Positions 1 to 36,100 of a stretch of 64,000 bases of DNA are shown one piece after another (the stretch's first letter is position 1; each line of letters starts with the position of its first letter). Origin of the DNA: Mastigias papua (lineage: Eukaryota > Cnidaria > Scyphozoa > Rhizostomeae > Mastigiidae); contig OZ025281.1 of assembly GCA_964019165.1 (NCBI GenBank), positions 3,159,740-3,223,739 of the forward strand, given 5' to 3'. The position numbers and the translations under genes were made by a program. The notes beneath the pieces were generated by a model. It searched no databases. It was not told where the DNA came from and was given only the letters and a program-made list of their open reading frames with translations.

Positions 1-493
1 TTAGCAAGTCGTGCCGATTTTAATGTGACCGTCTACTTGTTGTAGTCGCAAGGACATTGGTTTGTATTGGACATGAATGTTTATTAAACATTTAATAGAA
101 CAATAAAATCGTTTTTTGGGAATATGTCTTGAGCTGCGGTAGTGGGGGGAAGCATGCAAGATGATCCCTTGAGGGGACAGGCTGAAATTGTTTACGGTTT
201 GCTTTCGAGTACGTGAGATATAGAGAATACAGTTTCCATCTGCAAGAACGTTAAATTTTGTACAATATTTAAAAGTTATTGTTTGTACTTGTTTGATAGC
301 GTTCGTCTTTTCGTCGTTGCATTTATTGCCTTCGGTAATGGTAGCTATCTTTCGTTGAAATTGTTTTATTGTAGCGAAAACCTGTACGAACCTGTGCTTT
401 ATTAAAATTGCACGAGTATTTCGAATTGTCCTATTTCTTGTTTCAATGAAGGAACGTTCCCCTTCACTACTAGCTATGACTTTCAATTTTTAG

Positions 494-12774
<12,281 letters not shown>

Positions 12775-15299
12775 AACCAATGACTGTCGACTGTTTGTTT
12801 TATTTTCATTTTCATTGGCCTATTGCTTTGGATTTATGTTTTTTCAGTATACCTTGGTTAGTTTCCGGGATCTAGCCTCCTCCTTAGGATTGAATTTCTC
12901 CTCGAGCTATTTTGGTTTGCGCCCATCCATCTTTTTTTATGGGTAAAGTAATAGTTCGCAGATTAAACTCACATCGCTAGTCCTAAAGAGTTTTTTGAGA
13001 AACGGTCCCCATTCCATTACATTGAATTTGACGATGATAGCCTCTTGCTACGAATCACGAGAGAGAAATGATTGGCTAGAATTTACTCCTTTGTGTTCTG
13101 TGTTGTAAAGCCCAACTGTTTATGATGCAAAGTAGTATGTTGCAGATCTGTTCGTTAATTCTTAATGCAAGTGCGCCTATAGTCATGCATCTTGGGTGCT
13201 AGTCATTGCCATATCAGACTTGGATGCGTTTTGTCTGGCATTTCGATGCAGCTGACTATGACATTTCCTCACGAACGCAAAGGATTATTTGCCATGAATT
13301 TGGTGCTTCCTTCGCATGGGGCTTTTAGCCACGAAGCAAACACCCAAAGTGTACTTAATTATCCAGTAATCTTTATTTTCGTTGCAATTGTCTTTTTCTA
13401 CCAAATTTTTATGTACTTGCTTTTTATGTATTCGTACTGTTTTTATGTTTTTTGCTTTATCTGTAAGGTGAAGCTAGACTTCACCATTCAGCAAACATTT
13501 CTGGATTTGTCGTAGAAGGCAGACCACGCTATTTGGTCTTGACTGTCATTTTATGAAGGAAAGTAGGCTTTATTGTTGATGATAACAATTTTGCTAGAAT
13601 ATAAATCTCCATCGGAATTTTGGTATCATTAGTAGGGAAAGTATTGTTTAAAGAGGGTGAAGATTAAAGATTGGCTCCTATATTTCCTCGGGGTATGTAA
13701 AAGAATCGATCCCTCTCATGTCACCAGATATATATTTGAGTGGATCTAGCCGGGTATTCATGTACTCTTAGGGAGACAGTTAGTTTTTGGATTGAGTCAC
13801 TTTGCCTCCATTTTTCTCTTTTGTCTGTGAGCGTGAACCCATAAGCCTATTGGTCTGTGTTAGCCAGGGCGTGAGGGTATATTAGTTAATAGGCATTATA
13901 TGAATGTCACTTTTAATGTTATCACACCCTCGATACTTCGTCACTTTGGGAAAATTACGTCATTTCTTGCCACAGCTAAATTGGACCGTTCAAGCTGTCG
14001 TCTGCGTTCTATTCAAATTGTGACCATTTTTCGTAAGAACAGATTGCTTGTAGGCCCATATCGAAATGCCAAACGAAAAAGCGTGTTTTCTCCACAACTC
14101 ACGTAACCTGTTGAAGGCTTCGGATATGATCCATCAGCGACGTGCTCTGGAACAGCTACAGCAACGAATCCTGTTAGCATTTTTCTCGTAATATTTTCTC
14201 GTCTCGAAGTCTTAAGTTTTGCTTATTATGTTAGGCTTAGCTGTCTCGCCTCTAGCGAAAAGTGGTCATGTTTTGAACATGTTTTACTGGATGTGTCGTT
14301 TAAGCAATTGATTTTAGCATTATTTTTATAAATTTCAACTAGAATTCTTAACATTGATACAAGTACTAGCTTGAACTTCTAACGGAAAAGTTGATCTACC
14401 AATCATATTGAGTGACCTTTTTTCTTTCCCTTTTTCTTTACCACCCAAATTCGTCGGCAAACAAAACGGTACAGTAAATCCCCGCATATAAGAACCTTCA
14501 AAAATAAGAACCAACAGCCTGTTTTTCCTGATTTATGCACCTGTTAAATAAGAACCTTTTCCAGCCTGATAAAATAACAGGTTCTTATTGCAAAATAACA
14601 AAGTTCATTTTTTATATTGAGACTGGAAGACTGGAATTAGAAATGAGAAAGTTTCCCAAGTTCAATTGAAATGGTTGAATTTTTGTTGGTGCCTTCCACA
14701 AGGTTTAAAATGAACCTCCATATAAGAACCTTTATACCCTGATTGTCATCTAAGCACCATTTAAATAAGAACCGAATTCAGCCTGAACCTCAAAAATGTA
14801 GGTTCTTATATGCGGGGATTTACTGTATTGCACTGCGCAGCTCTCATAGAAGGATGCTTGTGTGCATACATTTTTATCAGGAATGGGAGGAGCAGAAATA
14901 TGCAACAGAGGAACAAGGGAGTAAAACCCCGAGCCAAACAGGTTGCTCTAATGTTGTTGTTGTTGTGTGATGTTGAGCAACTAAACGAGGCTGCAACATG
15001 GCAGGTCTTTCGGTGTCTGACACTACAATGTAAATTCGGCGAACTTGATGCTCTTTAGATTTACCAAGGAAGATACAAGGCTTGCTATTCCTTAGGATTA
15101 GAATTGAGTTGAAGTCCATTATGGTGAAATAGCGTTTGGAGCTTAGACAGTTGGCCTATATGCAATGAGCTTCCCCTTGACGTCTGAAAGTACGATAGAG
15201 CTAAGCTGCTTATCTTGACAAGTAGCGGCTGCAGAAGTTCTTCCAGTTTAGCAGGCTGTTTTATGGAGTTGGTAGAATGAGCATAGCAAGATTTCGATT
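12775..15299. other. Intergenic region between laminin and SLC35B3
   Basis: About 2.5 kb with no reading frame I recognise. The only delimited feature is the CAGT-type MITE at 14472-14825. The SLC35B3 promoter presumably lies in the last kilobase, but no clear TATA box or other core element can be pointed to. Confidence 0.6.
14472..14825. mobile_element. pogo/Tigger-like MITE with reiterated AATAAGAACC
   Basis: Perfect terminal inverted repeats begin CAGTAAATCCCCGCATATAA and continue AGAACCT at both ends, flanked by TA (14470-14471 and 14826-14827). The interior carries the word ATAAGAACC or its complement at least seven times. It is 354 bases with no ORF, about 470 bases upstream of the SLC35B3 start codon. 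Confidence 0.82.
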
Positions 15300-25320
<10,021 letters not shown>

Positions 25321-25439
25321 AATGTGACCTAGTAATAACATATTATATTTCAATCTATGCCTCTCTGAAATCGCTTGCCATAAGATTTATCTTTATCTAT
25401 TCAGCTGTGGTCCACTAAGTGCCAGAAAACGAACCATCT

Positions 25440-25640
25440 TTGATCAAGTTGATTTTCATCAATGATCAAAGGCTATAAATTTGCTTTTTGACGCAAAACC
25501 CAATGGCTATAACCGTATTTTTGACGCAAGATCGGCCAGTGTTTTATCAGGTTTATTTTCATCAAAAGCCAAAGGCTGTAAACTTGCTTTTTTACTCACA
25601 GCCTAATGGTTATAGCCTTAATTTTTGTAGGTAATGTTTG
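25440..25640 (+). repeat. Decayed relatives of the 107-bp satellite (left flank)
   Basis: Two units of roughly 100 bases start TTGATTTTCATCAA (about 25448) and TTTATTTTCATCAA (about 25550). Each carries AAGGCT(A/G)TAAA and GGCTATAACC-like or GGTTATAGCCTTAATTTTT words resembling the satellite core. Divergence is far greater than within the array. Confidence 0.55.
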
Positions 25641-26675
25641 GTAGCTGTAAGAATTATAGTTATCTACTCAGCTGTGGTCTACAGAGTGCCAGAATGTTTT
25701 GTTGAGTGAGTATTGTTTGGTAACTTCCCTAAGGTTTGTAGCAAAACCTCCAACAAATGAAGAAAAGTAAAGGTTAAGTAGAAAGGGGGGTGAGATCAAG
25801 TTTGTTTGTTTTAGATTTGAGAATACGGCCTTTGTAGAATTCTGAGAAGGAAGAAGAAGGGTATGATTCCCCATAGCTCTTGGAATTGTTGATATCTGGG
25901 ATAGAGTACGTGTATTAGGTAGTGAAACTTATGCCCTGTTTAAACCGGAACGGTTCCAAATGGAACGGACCTTTGCGGTTAGGCACGGACGGACCTTTGC
26001 GCTTATATGGGAACTGATGGAACCGTTCCAAACAGAACTGTTAGCTGCACCCAAATGGGTTGGAAATGTGCATCGCTGTCCAAAGGTACTGAGTGCTTCA
26101 ACCTCAGCTTGTTCTTTAGTTGTTCTTAATTTTCCATCAATTTTGAGGCTCGTGCTCTTATAAAATTGTTCTTATTATGAAAAGGAAGTGTAATACTTAC
26201 TTCAGTGTAGTGTATAGAGTCACTAATATTTACTGTATAGTAATATAGAAAGTAGTATTATTCTTATTTTTAGTATTATGTTGTCTTCAGATATGTATAG
26301 AATGGCAATATTAGCTCAGAGCTGGGCAATATCTTATCGAGCAATCTTGAAGGTTGTATCTAGTTACTGAAAATAGCAACAAAATCTCGTAGAAAGATGC
26401 CATTTTAGGATATCTTGTCTAACTCAGAGATCCACAGTATCTTTTCTTTTATAGTATCTAGATACTGAAAACAGTAATAGTATTATTGTAATACGTTATT
26501 ATTTTAGAGTATCTTCCCCACCTATGATTAGTTTCATGTTAAACGTCCTCTATCAAGTCGGCAATCGCATAGTTAATATATCACCACTTGCCTCTAGTGT
26601 TCTTGGGATATTCAGTTAAATATAACATCCTCTGTGCTGTGTAGACTTCGTTCTATCCCAGGCGAAAGTGAAAAC

Positions 26676-26871
26676 AGTGAAACTGCATAGCCGCCTAATG
26701 TTTAATACCTCTGATCAGCTCTGTTTTCTCCCAACCTAACTGACCTATCTGCATGTAAAATGGGCCTAAATGTAGCATGTGCGGTGAGAATCCTGCACGA
26801 TGATTGGTGAATTTACTCGGGAGAAAGTAGATCCCATCAGGCTCCTAAAAGTTTGGAGACTATACTCAGTG
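26676..26871. mobile_element. Palindromic MITE-like element, copy 2
   Basis: GCATAGCCGCC ... TTTTCTCCCAACCTAACTGA on the left is mirrored by GGTGAATTTACTCGGGAGAAA ... ACTATAC on the right. The middle (AAAATGGGCCTAAATGTAGC) matches copy 1 at 7256-7447. Confidence 0.6.
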
Positions 26872-27123
26872 AAACACAAAACGAGTACTCAAGGCGCCAT
26901 ACCAAGGCTACAACTTTACATTCTGAACCACGATCAATCGCACGACAGGTCAGCTGTTTTACATCACAAACTAGACATTCACTTATTTTTGCAGCCAATC
27001 ATGATACAAAGTAACCTTGATTAATTTTCATTACGATACAGCACTCCGATCCTTAATTTTTCACAGGAAATTGATTTAATGACATTTTTCAACAAGCTTT
27101 CACTTACCTTTCAACGCCTTGAT

Positions 27124-30100
27124 TTTTATCATTTTCATCACTTTTCAATCTGCAATCAAAATCAATCAATTTCAAATTTGGTCATTTTTGAGCAAAATAC
27201 CAAGGCTATAGCCTTACTTTTTGGCCAAACATGGCTCATTTTCATCACTTTTCAATCTGCAATCAAAATCAATCAATTTCAAATTTGGTCATTTTTGAGC
27301 AAAATACCAAGGCTATAGCCTTACTTTTTGGCCAAAAATGGCTCATTTTCATCACTTTTCAATCTGCAATCAAAATCAATCAATTTCAAATTTGGTCATT
27401 TTTGAGCAAAATACCAAGGCTATAGCCTTACTTTTTGGCCAAAAATGGCTCATTTTCATCACTTTTCAATCTGCAATCAAAATCAATCAATTTCAAATTT
27501 GGTCATTTTTGAGCAAAATACCAAGGCTATAGCCTTACTTTTTGGCCAAACATGGCTCATTTTCATCACTTTTCAATCTGCAATCAAAATCAATCAATTT
27601 CAAATTTGGTCATTTTTGAGCAAAATACCAAGGCTATAGCCTTACTTTTTGGCCAAAAATGGCTCATTTTCATCACTTTTCAATCTGCAATCAAAATCAA
27701 TCAATTTCAAATTTGGTCATTTTTGAGCAAAATACCAAGGCTATAGCCTTACTTTTTGGCCAAAAATGGCTCATTTTCATCACTTTTCAATCTGCAATCA
27801 AAATCAATCAATTTCAAATTTGGTCATTTTTGAGCAAAATACCAAGGCTATAGCCTTACTTTTTGGCCAAAAATGGCTCATTTTCATCACTTTTCAATCT
27901 GCAATCAAAATCAATCAATTTCAAATTTGGTCATTTTTGAGCAAAATACCAAGGCTATAGCCTTACTTTTTGGCCAAAACTGGCTCATTTTCATCACTTT
28001 TCAATCTGCAATCAAACTCAATCAATTTCAAATTTGGTCATTTTTGAGCAAAATACCAAGGCTATAGCCTTACTTTTTGGCCAAAAATGGCTCATTTTCA
28101 TCACTTTTCAATCTGCAATCAAAATCAATCAATTTCAAATTTGGTCATTTTTGAGCAAAATACCAAGGCTATAGCCTTACTTTTTGGCCAAAAATGGCTC
28201 ATTTTCATCACTTTTCAATCTGCAATCAAAATCAATCAATTTCAAATTTGGTCATTTTTGAGCAAAATACCAAGGCTATAGCCTTACTTTTTGGCCAAAA
28301 ATGGCTCATTTTCATCACTTTTCAATCTGCAATCAAAATCAATCAATTTCAAATTTGGTCATTTTTGAGCAAAATACCAAGGCTATAGCCTTACTTTTTG
28401 GCCAAAAATGGCTCATTTTCATCACTTTTCAATCTGCAATCAAAATCAATCAATTTCAAATTTGGTCATTTTTGAGCAAAATACCAAGGCTATAGCCTTA
28501 CTTTTTGGCCAAAAATGGCTCATTTTCATCACTTTTCAATCTGCAATCAAAATCAATCAATTTCAAATTTGGTCATTTTTGAGCAAAATACCAAGGCTAT
28601 AGCCTTACTTTTTGGCCAAAAATGGCTCATTTTCATCACTTTTCAATCTGCAATCAAAATCAATCAATTTCAAATTTGGTCATTTTTGAGCAAAATACCA
28701 AGGCTATAGCCTTACTTTTTGGCCAAAAATGGCTCATTTTCATCACTTTTCAATCTGCAATCAAAATCAATCAATTTCAAATTTGGTCATTTTTGAGCAA
28801 AATACCAAGGCTATAGCCTTACTTTTTGGCCAAAAATGGCTCATTTTCATCACTTTTCAATCTGCAATCAAAATCAATCAATTTCAAATTTGGTCATTTT
28901 TGAGCAAAATACCAAGGCTATAGCCTTACTTTTTGGCCAAAAATGGCTCATTTTCATCACTTTTCAATCTGCAATCAAAATCAATCAATTTCAAATTTGG
29001 TCATTTTTGAGCAAAATACCAAGGCTATAGCCTTACTTTTTGGCCAAAAATGGCTCATTTTCATCACTTTTCAATCTGCAATCAAAATCAATCAATTTCA
29101 AATTTGGTCATTTTTGAGCAAAATACCAAGGCTATAGCCTTACTTTTTGGCCAAAAATGGCTCATTTTCATCACTTTTCAATCTGCAATCAAAATCAATC
29201 AATTTCAAATTTGGTCATTTTTGAGCAAAATACCAAGGCTATAGCCTTACTTTTTGGCCAAAAATGGCTCATTTTCATCACTTTTCAATCTGCAATCAAA
29301 CTCAATCAATTTCAAATTTGGTCATTTTTGAGCAAAATACCAAGGCTATAGCCTTACTTTTTGGCCAAAAATGGCTCATTTTCATCACTTTTCAATCTGC
29401 AATCAAAATCAATCAATTTCAAATTTGGTCATTTTTGAGCAAAATACCAAGGCTATAGCCTTACTTTTTGGCCAAAAATGGCTCATTTTCATCACTTTTC
29501 AATCTGCAATCAAAATCAATCAATTTCAAATTTGGTCATTTTTGAGCAAAATACCAAGGCTATAGCCTTACTTTTTGGCCAAAAATGGCTCATTTTCATC
29601 ACTTTTCAATCTGCAATCAAAATCAATCAATGTCAAATTTGGTCATTTTTGAGCAAAATACCAAGGCTATAGCCTTACTTTTTGGCCAAAAATGGCTCAT
29701 TTTCATCACTTTTCAATCTGCAATCAAAATCAATCAATTTCAAATTTGGTCATTTTTGAGCAAAATACCAAGGCTATAGCCTTACTTTTTGGCCAAAAAT
29801 GGCTCATTTTCATCACTTTTCAATCTGCAATCAAAATCAATCAATTTCAAATTTGGTCATTTTTGAGCAAAATACCAAGGCTATAGCCTTACTTTTTGGC
29901 CAAAAATGGCTCATTTTCATCACTTTTCAATCTGCAATCAAAATCAATCAATTTCAAATTTGGTCATTTTTGAGCAAAATACCAAGGCTATAGCCTTACT
30001 TTTTGGCCAAAAATGGCTCATTTTCATCACTTTTCAATCTGCAATCAAAATCAATCAATTTCAAATTTGGTCATTTTTGAGCAAAATACCAAGGCTATAG

Positions 30101-33100
30101 CCTTACTTTTTGGCCAAAAATGGCTCATTTTCATCACTTTTCAATCTGCAATCAAAATCAATCAATTTCAAATTTGGTCATTTTTGAGCAAAATACCAAG
30201 GCTATAGCCTTACTTTTTGGCCAAAAATGGCTCATTTTCATCACTTTTCAATCTGCAATCAAAATCAATCAATTTCAAATTTGGTCATTTTTGAGCAAAA
30301 TACCAAGGCTATAGCCTTACTTTTTGGCCAAAAATGGCTCATTTTCATCACTTTTCAATCTGCAATCAAAATCAATCAATTTCAAATTTGGTCATTTTTG
30401 AGCAAAATACCAAGGCTATAGCCTTACTTTTTGGCCAAAAATGGCTCATTTTCATCACTTTTCAATCTGCAATCAAAATCAATCAATTTCAAATTTGGTC
30501 ATTTTTGAGCAAAATACCAAGGCTATAGCCTTACTTTTTGGCCAAAAATGGCTCATTTTCATCACTTTTCAATCTGCAATCAAAATCAATCAATTTCAAA
30601 TTTGGTCATTTTTGAGCAAAATACCAAGGCTATAGCCTTACTTTTTGGCCAAAAATGGCTCATTTTCATCACTTTTCAATCTGCAATCAAACTCAATCAA
30701 TTTCAAATTTGGTCATTTTTGAGCAAAATACCAAGGCTATAGCCTTACTTTTTGGCCAAACATGGCTCATTTTCATCACTTTTCAATTTGCAATCAAAAT
30801 CAATCGATTTCAAATTTGGTCATTTTTGAGCAAAATACCAAGGCTATAGCCTTACTGTTTGGCCAAAAATGGCTCATTTTCATCACTTTTCAATCTGCAA
30901 TCAAAATCAATCAATTTCAAATTTGGTCATTTTTGAGCAAAATACCAAGGCTATAGCCTTACTTTTTGGCCAAAAATGGCTCATTTTCATCACTTTTCAA
31001 TCTGCAATCAAAATCAATCAATTTCAAATTTGGTCATTTTTGAGCAAAATACCAAGGCTATAGCCTTACTTTTTGGCCAAAAATGGCTCATTTTCATCAC
31101 TTTTCAATCTGCAATCAAAATCAATCAATTTCAAATTTGGTCATTTTTGAGCAAAATACCAAGGCTATAGCCTTACTTTTTGGCCAAAAATGGCTCATTT
31201 TCATCACTTTTCAATCTGCAATCAAAATCAATCAATTTCAAATTTGGTCATTTTTGAGCAAAATACCAAGGCTATAGCCTTACTTTTTGGCCAAACATGG
31301 CTCATTTTCATCACTTTTCAATCTGCAATCAAAATCAATCAATTTCAAATTTGGTCATTTTTGAGCAAAATACCAAGGCTATAGCCTTACTTTTTGGCCA
31401 AAACTGGCTCATTTTCATCACTTTTCAATCTGCAATCAAAATCAATCAATGTCAAATTTGGTCATTTTTGAGCAAAATACCAAGGCTATAGCCTTACTTT
31501 TTGGCCTAAAATGGCTCATTTTCATCACTTTTCAATCTGCAATCAAAATCAATCAATTTCAAATTTGGTCATTTTTGAGCAAAATACCAAGGCTATAGCC
31601 TTACTTTTTGGCCAAAAATGGCTCATTTTCATCACTTTTCAATCTGCAATCAAAATCAATCAATTTCAAATTTGGTCATTTTTGAGCAAAATACCAAGGC
31701 TATAGCCTTACTTTTTGGCCAAAAATGGCTCATTTTCATCACTTTTCAATCTGCAATCAAAATCAATCAATTTCAAATTTGGTCATTTTTGAGCAAAATA
31801 CCAAGGCTATAGCCTTACTTTTTGGCCAAAAATGGCTCATTTTCATCACTTTTCAATCTGCAATCAAAATCAATCAATTTCAAATTTGGTCATTTTTGAG
31901 CAAAATACCAAGGCTATAGCCTTACTTTTTGGCCAAAAATGGCTCATTTTCATCACTTTTCAATCTGCAATCAAAATCAATCAATTTCAAATTTGGTCAT
32001 TTTTGAGCAAAATACCAAGGCTATAGCCTTACTTTTTGGCCAAAACTGGCTCATTTTCATCACTTTTCAATCTGCAATCAAAATCAATCAATGTCAAATT
32101 TGGTCATTTTTGAGCAAAATACCAAGGCTATAGCCTTACTTTTTGGCCTAAAATGGCTCATTTTCATCACTTTTCAATCTGCAATCAAAATCAATCAATT
32201 TCAAATTTGGTCATTTTTGAGCAAAATACCAAGGCTATAGCCTTACTTTTTGGCCAAAAATGGCTCATTTTCATCACTTTTCAATCTGCAATCAAAATCA
32301 ATCAATTTCAAATTTGGTCATTTTTGAGCAAAATACCAAGGCTATAGCCTTACTTTTTGGCCAAAAATGGCTCATTTTCATCACTTTTCAATCTGCAATC
32401 AAAATCAATCAATTTCAAATTTGGTCATTTTTGAGCAAAATACCAAGGCTATAGCCTTACTTTTTGGCCAAAAATGGCTCATTTTCATCACTTTTCAATC
32501 TGCAATCAAAATCAATCAATTTCAAATTTGGTCATTTTTGAGCAAAATACCAAGGCTATAGCCTTACTTTTTGGCCAAAAATGGCTCATTTTCATCACTT
32601 TTCAATCTGCAATCAAAATCAATCAATTTCAAATTTGGTCATTTTTGAGCAAAATACCAAGGCTATAGCCTTACTTTTTGGCCAAAAATGGCTCATTTTC
32701 ATCACTTTTCAATCTGCAATCAAACTCAATCAATTTCAAATTTGGTCATTTTTGAGCAAAATACCAAGGCTATAGCCTTACTGTTTGGCCAAACATGGCT
32801 CATTTTCATCACTTTTCAATTTGCAATCAAAATCAATCGATTTCAAATTTGGTCATTTTTGAGCAAAATACCAAGGCTATAGCCTTACTGTTTGGCCAAA
32901 AATGGCTCATTTTCATCACTTTTCAATCTGCAATCAAAATCAATCAATTTCAAATTTGGTCATTTTTGAGCAAAATACCAAGGCTATAGCCTTACTTTTT
33001 GGCCAAAAATGGCTCATTTTCATCACTTTTCAATCTGCAATCAAAATCAATCAATTTCAAATTTGGTCATTTTTGAGCAAAATACCAAGGCTATAGCCTT

Positions 33101-36100
33101 ACTTTTTGGCCAAAAATGGCTCATTTTCATCACTTTTCAATCTGCAATCAAAATCAATCAATTTCAAATTTGGTCATTTTTGAGCAAAATACCAAGGCTA
33201 TAGCCTTACTTTTTGGCCAAAAATGGCTCATTTTCATCACTTTTCAATCTGCAATCAAAATCAATCAATTTCAAATTTGGTCATTTTTGAGCAAAATACC
33301 AAGGCTATAGCCTTACTTTTTGGCCAAAAATGGCTCATTTTCATCACTTTTCAATCTGCAATCAAAATCAATCAATTTCAAATTTGGTCATTTTTGAGCA
33401 AAATACCAAGGCTATAGCCTTACTTTTTGGCCAAAAATGGCTCATTTTCATCACTTTTCAATCTGCAATCAAAATCAATCAATTTCAAATTTGGTCATTT
33501 TTGAGCAAAATACCAAGGCTATAGCCTTACTTTTTGGCCAAAAATGGCTCATTTTCATCACTTTTCAATCTGCAATCAAAATCAATCAATTTCAAATTTG
33601 GTCATTTTTGAGCAAAATACCAAGGCTATAGCCTTACTTTTTGGCCAAAAATGGCTCATTTTCATCACTTTTCAATCTGCAATCAAACTCAATCAATTTC
33701 AAATTTGGTCATTTTTGAGCAAAATACCAAGGCTATAGCCTTACTTTTTGGCCAAAAATGGCTCATTTTCATCACTTTTCAATCTGCAATCAAAATCAAT
33801 CGATTTCAAATTTGGTCATTTTTGAGCAAAATACCAAGGCTATAGCCTTACTGTTTGGCCAAAAATGGCTCATTTTCATCACTTTTCAATCTGCAATCAA
33901 AATCAATCAATTTCAAATTTGGTCATTTTTGAGCAAAATACCAAGGCTATAGCCTTACTTTTTGGCCAAAAATGGCTCATTTTCATCACTTTTCAATCTG
34001 CAATCAAAATCAATCAATTTCAAATTTGGTCATTTTTGAGCAAAATACCAAGGCTATAGCCTTACTTTTTGGCCAAAAATGGCTCATTTTCATCACTTTT
34101 CAATCTGCAATCAAAATCAATCAATTTCAAATTTGGTCATTTTTGAGCAAAATACCAAGGCTATAGCCTTACTTTTTGGCCAAAAATGGCTCATTTTCAT
34201 CACTTTTCAATCTGCAATCAAAATCAATCAATTTCAAATTTGGTCATTTTTGAGCAAAATACCAAGGCTATAGCCTTACTTTTTGGCCAAAAATGGCTCA
34301 TTTTCATCACTTTTCAATCTGCAATCAAAATCAATCAATTTCAAATTTGGTCATTTTTGAGCAAAATACCAAGGCTATAGCCTTACTTTTTGGCCAAAAA
34401 TGGCTCATTTTCATCACTTTTCAATCTGCAATCAAAATCAATCAATTTCAAATTTGGTCATTTTTGAGCAAAATACCAAGGCTATAGCCTTACTTTTTGG
34501 CCAAAACTGGCTCATTTTCATCACTTTTCAATCTGCAATCAAAATCAATCAATGTCAAATTTGGTCATTTTGAGCAAAATACCAAGGCTATAGCCTTACT
34601 TTTTGGCCTAAAATGGCTCATTTTCATCACTTTTCAATCTGCAATCAAAATCAATCAATTTCAAATTTGGTCATTTTTGAGCAAAATACCAAGGCTATAG
34701 CCTTACTTTTTGGCCAAAAATGGCTCATTTTCATCACTTTTCAATCTGCAATCAAAATCAATCAATTTCAAATTTGGTCATTTTTGAGCAAAATACCAAG
34801 GCTATAGCCTTACTTTTTGGCCAAAAATGGCTCATTTTCATCACTTTTCAATCTGCAATCAAAATCAATCAATTTCAAATTTGGTCATTTTTGAGCAAAA
34901 TACCAAGGCTATAGCCTTACTTTTTGGCCAAAAATGGCTCATTTTCATCACTTTTCAATCTGCAATCAAAATCAATCAATTTCAAATTTGGTCATTTTTG
35001 AGCAAAATACCAAGGCTATAGCCTTACTTTTTGGCCAAAAATGGCTCATTTTCATCACTTTTCAATCTGCAATCAAAATCAATCAATTTCAAATTTGGTC
35101 ATTTTTGAGCAAAATACCAAGGCTATAGCCTTACTTTTTGGCCAAAAATGGCTCATTTTCATCACTTTTCAATCTGCAATCAAACTCAATCAATTTCAAA
35201 TTTGGTCAGTTTTGAGCAAAATACCAAGGCTATAGCCTTACTTTTTGGCCAAAAATGGCTCATTTTCATCACTTTTCAATCTGCAATCAAAATCAATCAA
35301 TTTCAAATTTGGTCATTTTTGAGCAAAATACCAAGGCTATAGCCTTACTTTTTGGCCAAAAATGGCTCATTTTCATCACTTTTCAATCTGCAATCAAACT
35401 CAATCAATTTCAAATTTGGTCATTTTTGAGCAAAATACCAAGGCTATAGCCTTACTTTTTGGCCAAAAATGGCTCATTTTCATCACTTTTCAATCTGCAA
35501 TCAAAATCAATCAATTTCAAATTTGGTCATTTTTGAGCAAAATACCAAGGCTATAGCCTTACTTTTTGGCCAAAAATGGCTCATTTTCATCACTTTTCAA
35601 TCTGCAATCAAAATCAATCAATTTCAAATTTGGTCAGTTTTGAGCAAAATACCAAGGCTATAGCCTTACGTTTTGGCCAAAAATGGCTCATTTTCATCAC
35701 TTTTCAATCTGCAATCAAAATCAATCAATTTCAAATTTGGTCATTTTTGAGCAAAATACCAAGGCTATAGCCTTACTTTTTGGCCAAAAATGGCTCATTT
35801 TCATCACTTTTCAATCTGCAATCAAAATCAATCAATTTCAAATTTGGTCATTTTTGAGCAAAATACCAAGGCTATAGCCTTACTTTTTGGCCAAAAATGG
35901 CTCATTTTCATCACTTTTCAATCTGCAATCAAAATCAATCAATGTCAAATTTGGTCATTTTTGAGCAAAATACCAAGGCTATAGCCTTACTTTTTGGCCA
36001 AAAATGGCTCATTTTCATCACTTTTCAATCTGCAATCAAAATCAATCAATTTCAAATTTGGTCATTTTTGAGCAAAATACCAAGGCTATAGCCTTACTTT

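Larger units (their letters stand above)
25321..27123. other. Intergenic region downstream of SLC35B3, left flank of the satellite
   Basis: No gene is recognisable. It contains decayed satellite relatives at 25440-25640 and around 26900, an imperfect hairpin around 25940-26045 (GGAACGGTTCCA words in inverted order) and the second copy of the palindromic MITE at about 26676-26871. Confidence 0.6.

Noticed and set aside
1..486. 161-codon minus-strand frame at the left edge
   Set aside because: No recognisable domain, AT-rich, and it lies in what should be a laminin intron. I see no supporting splice context.
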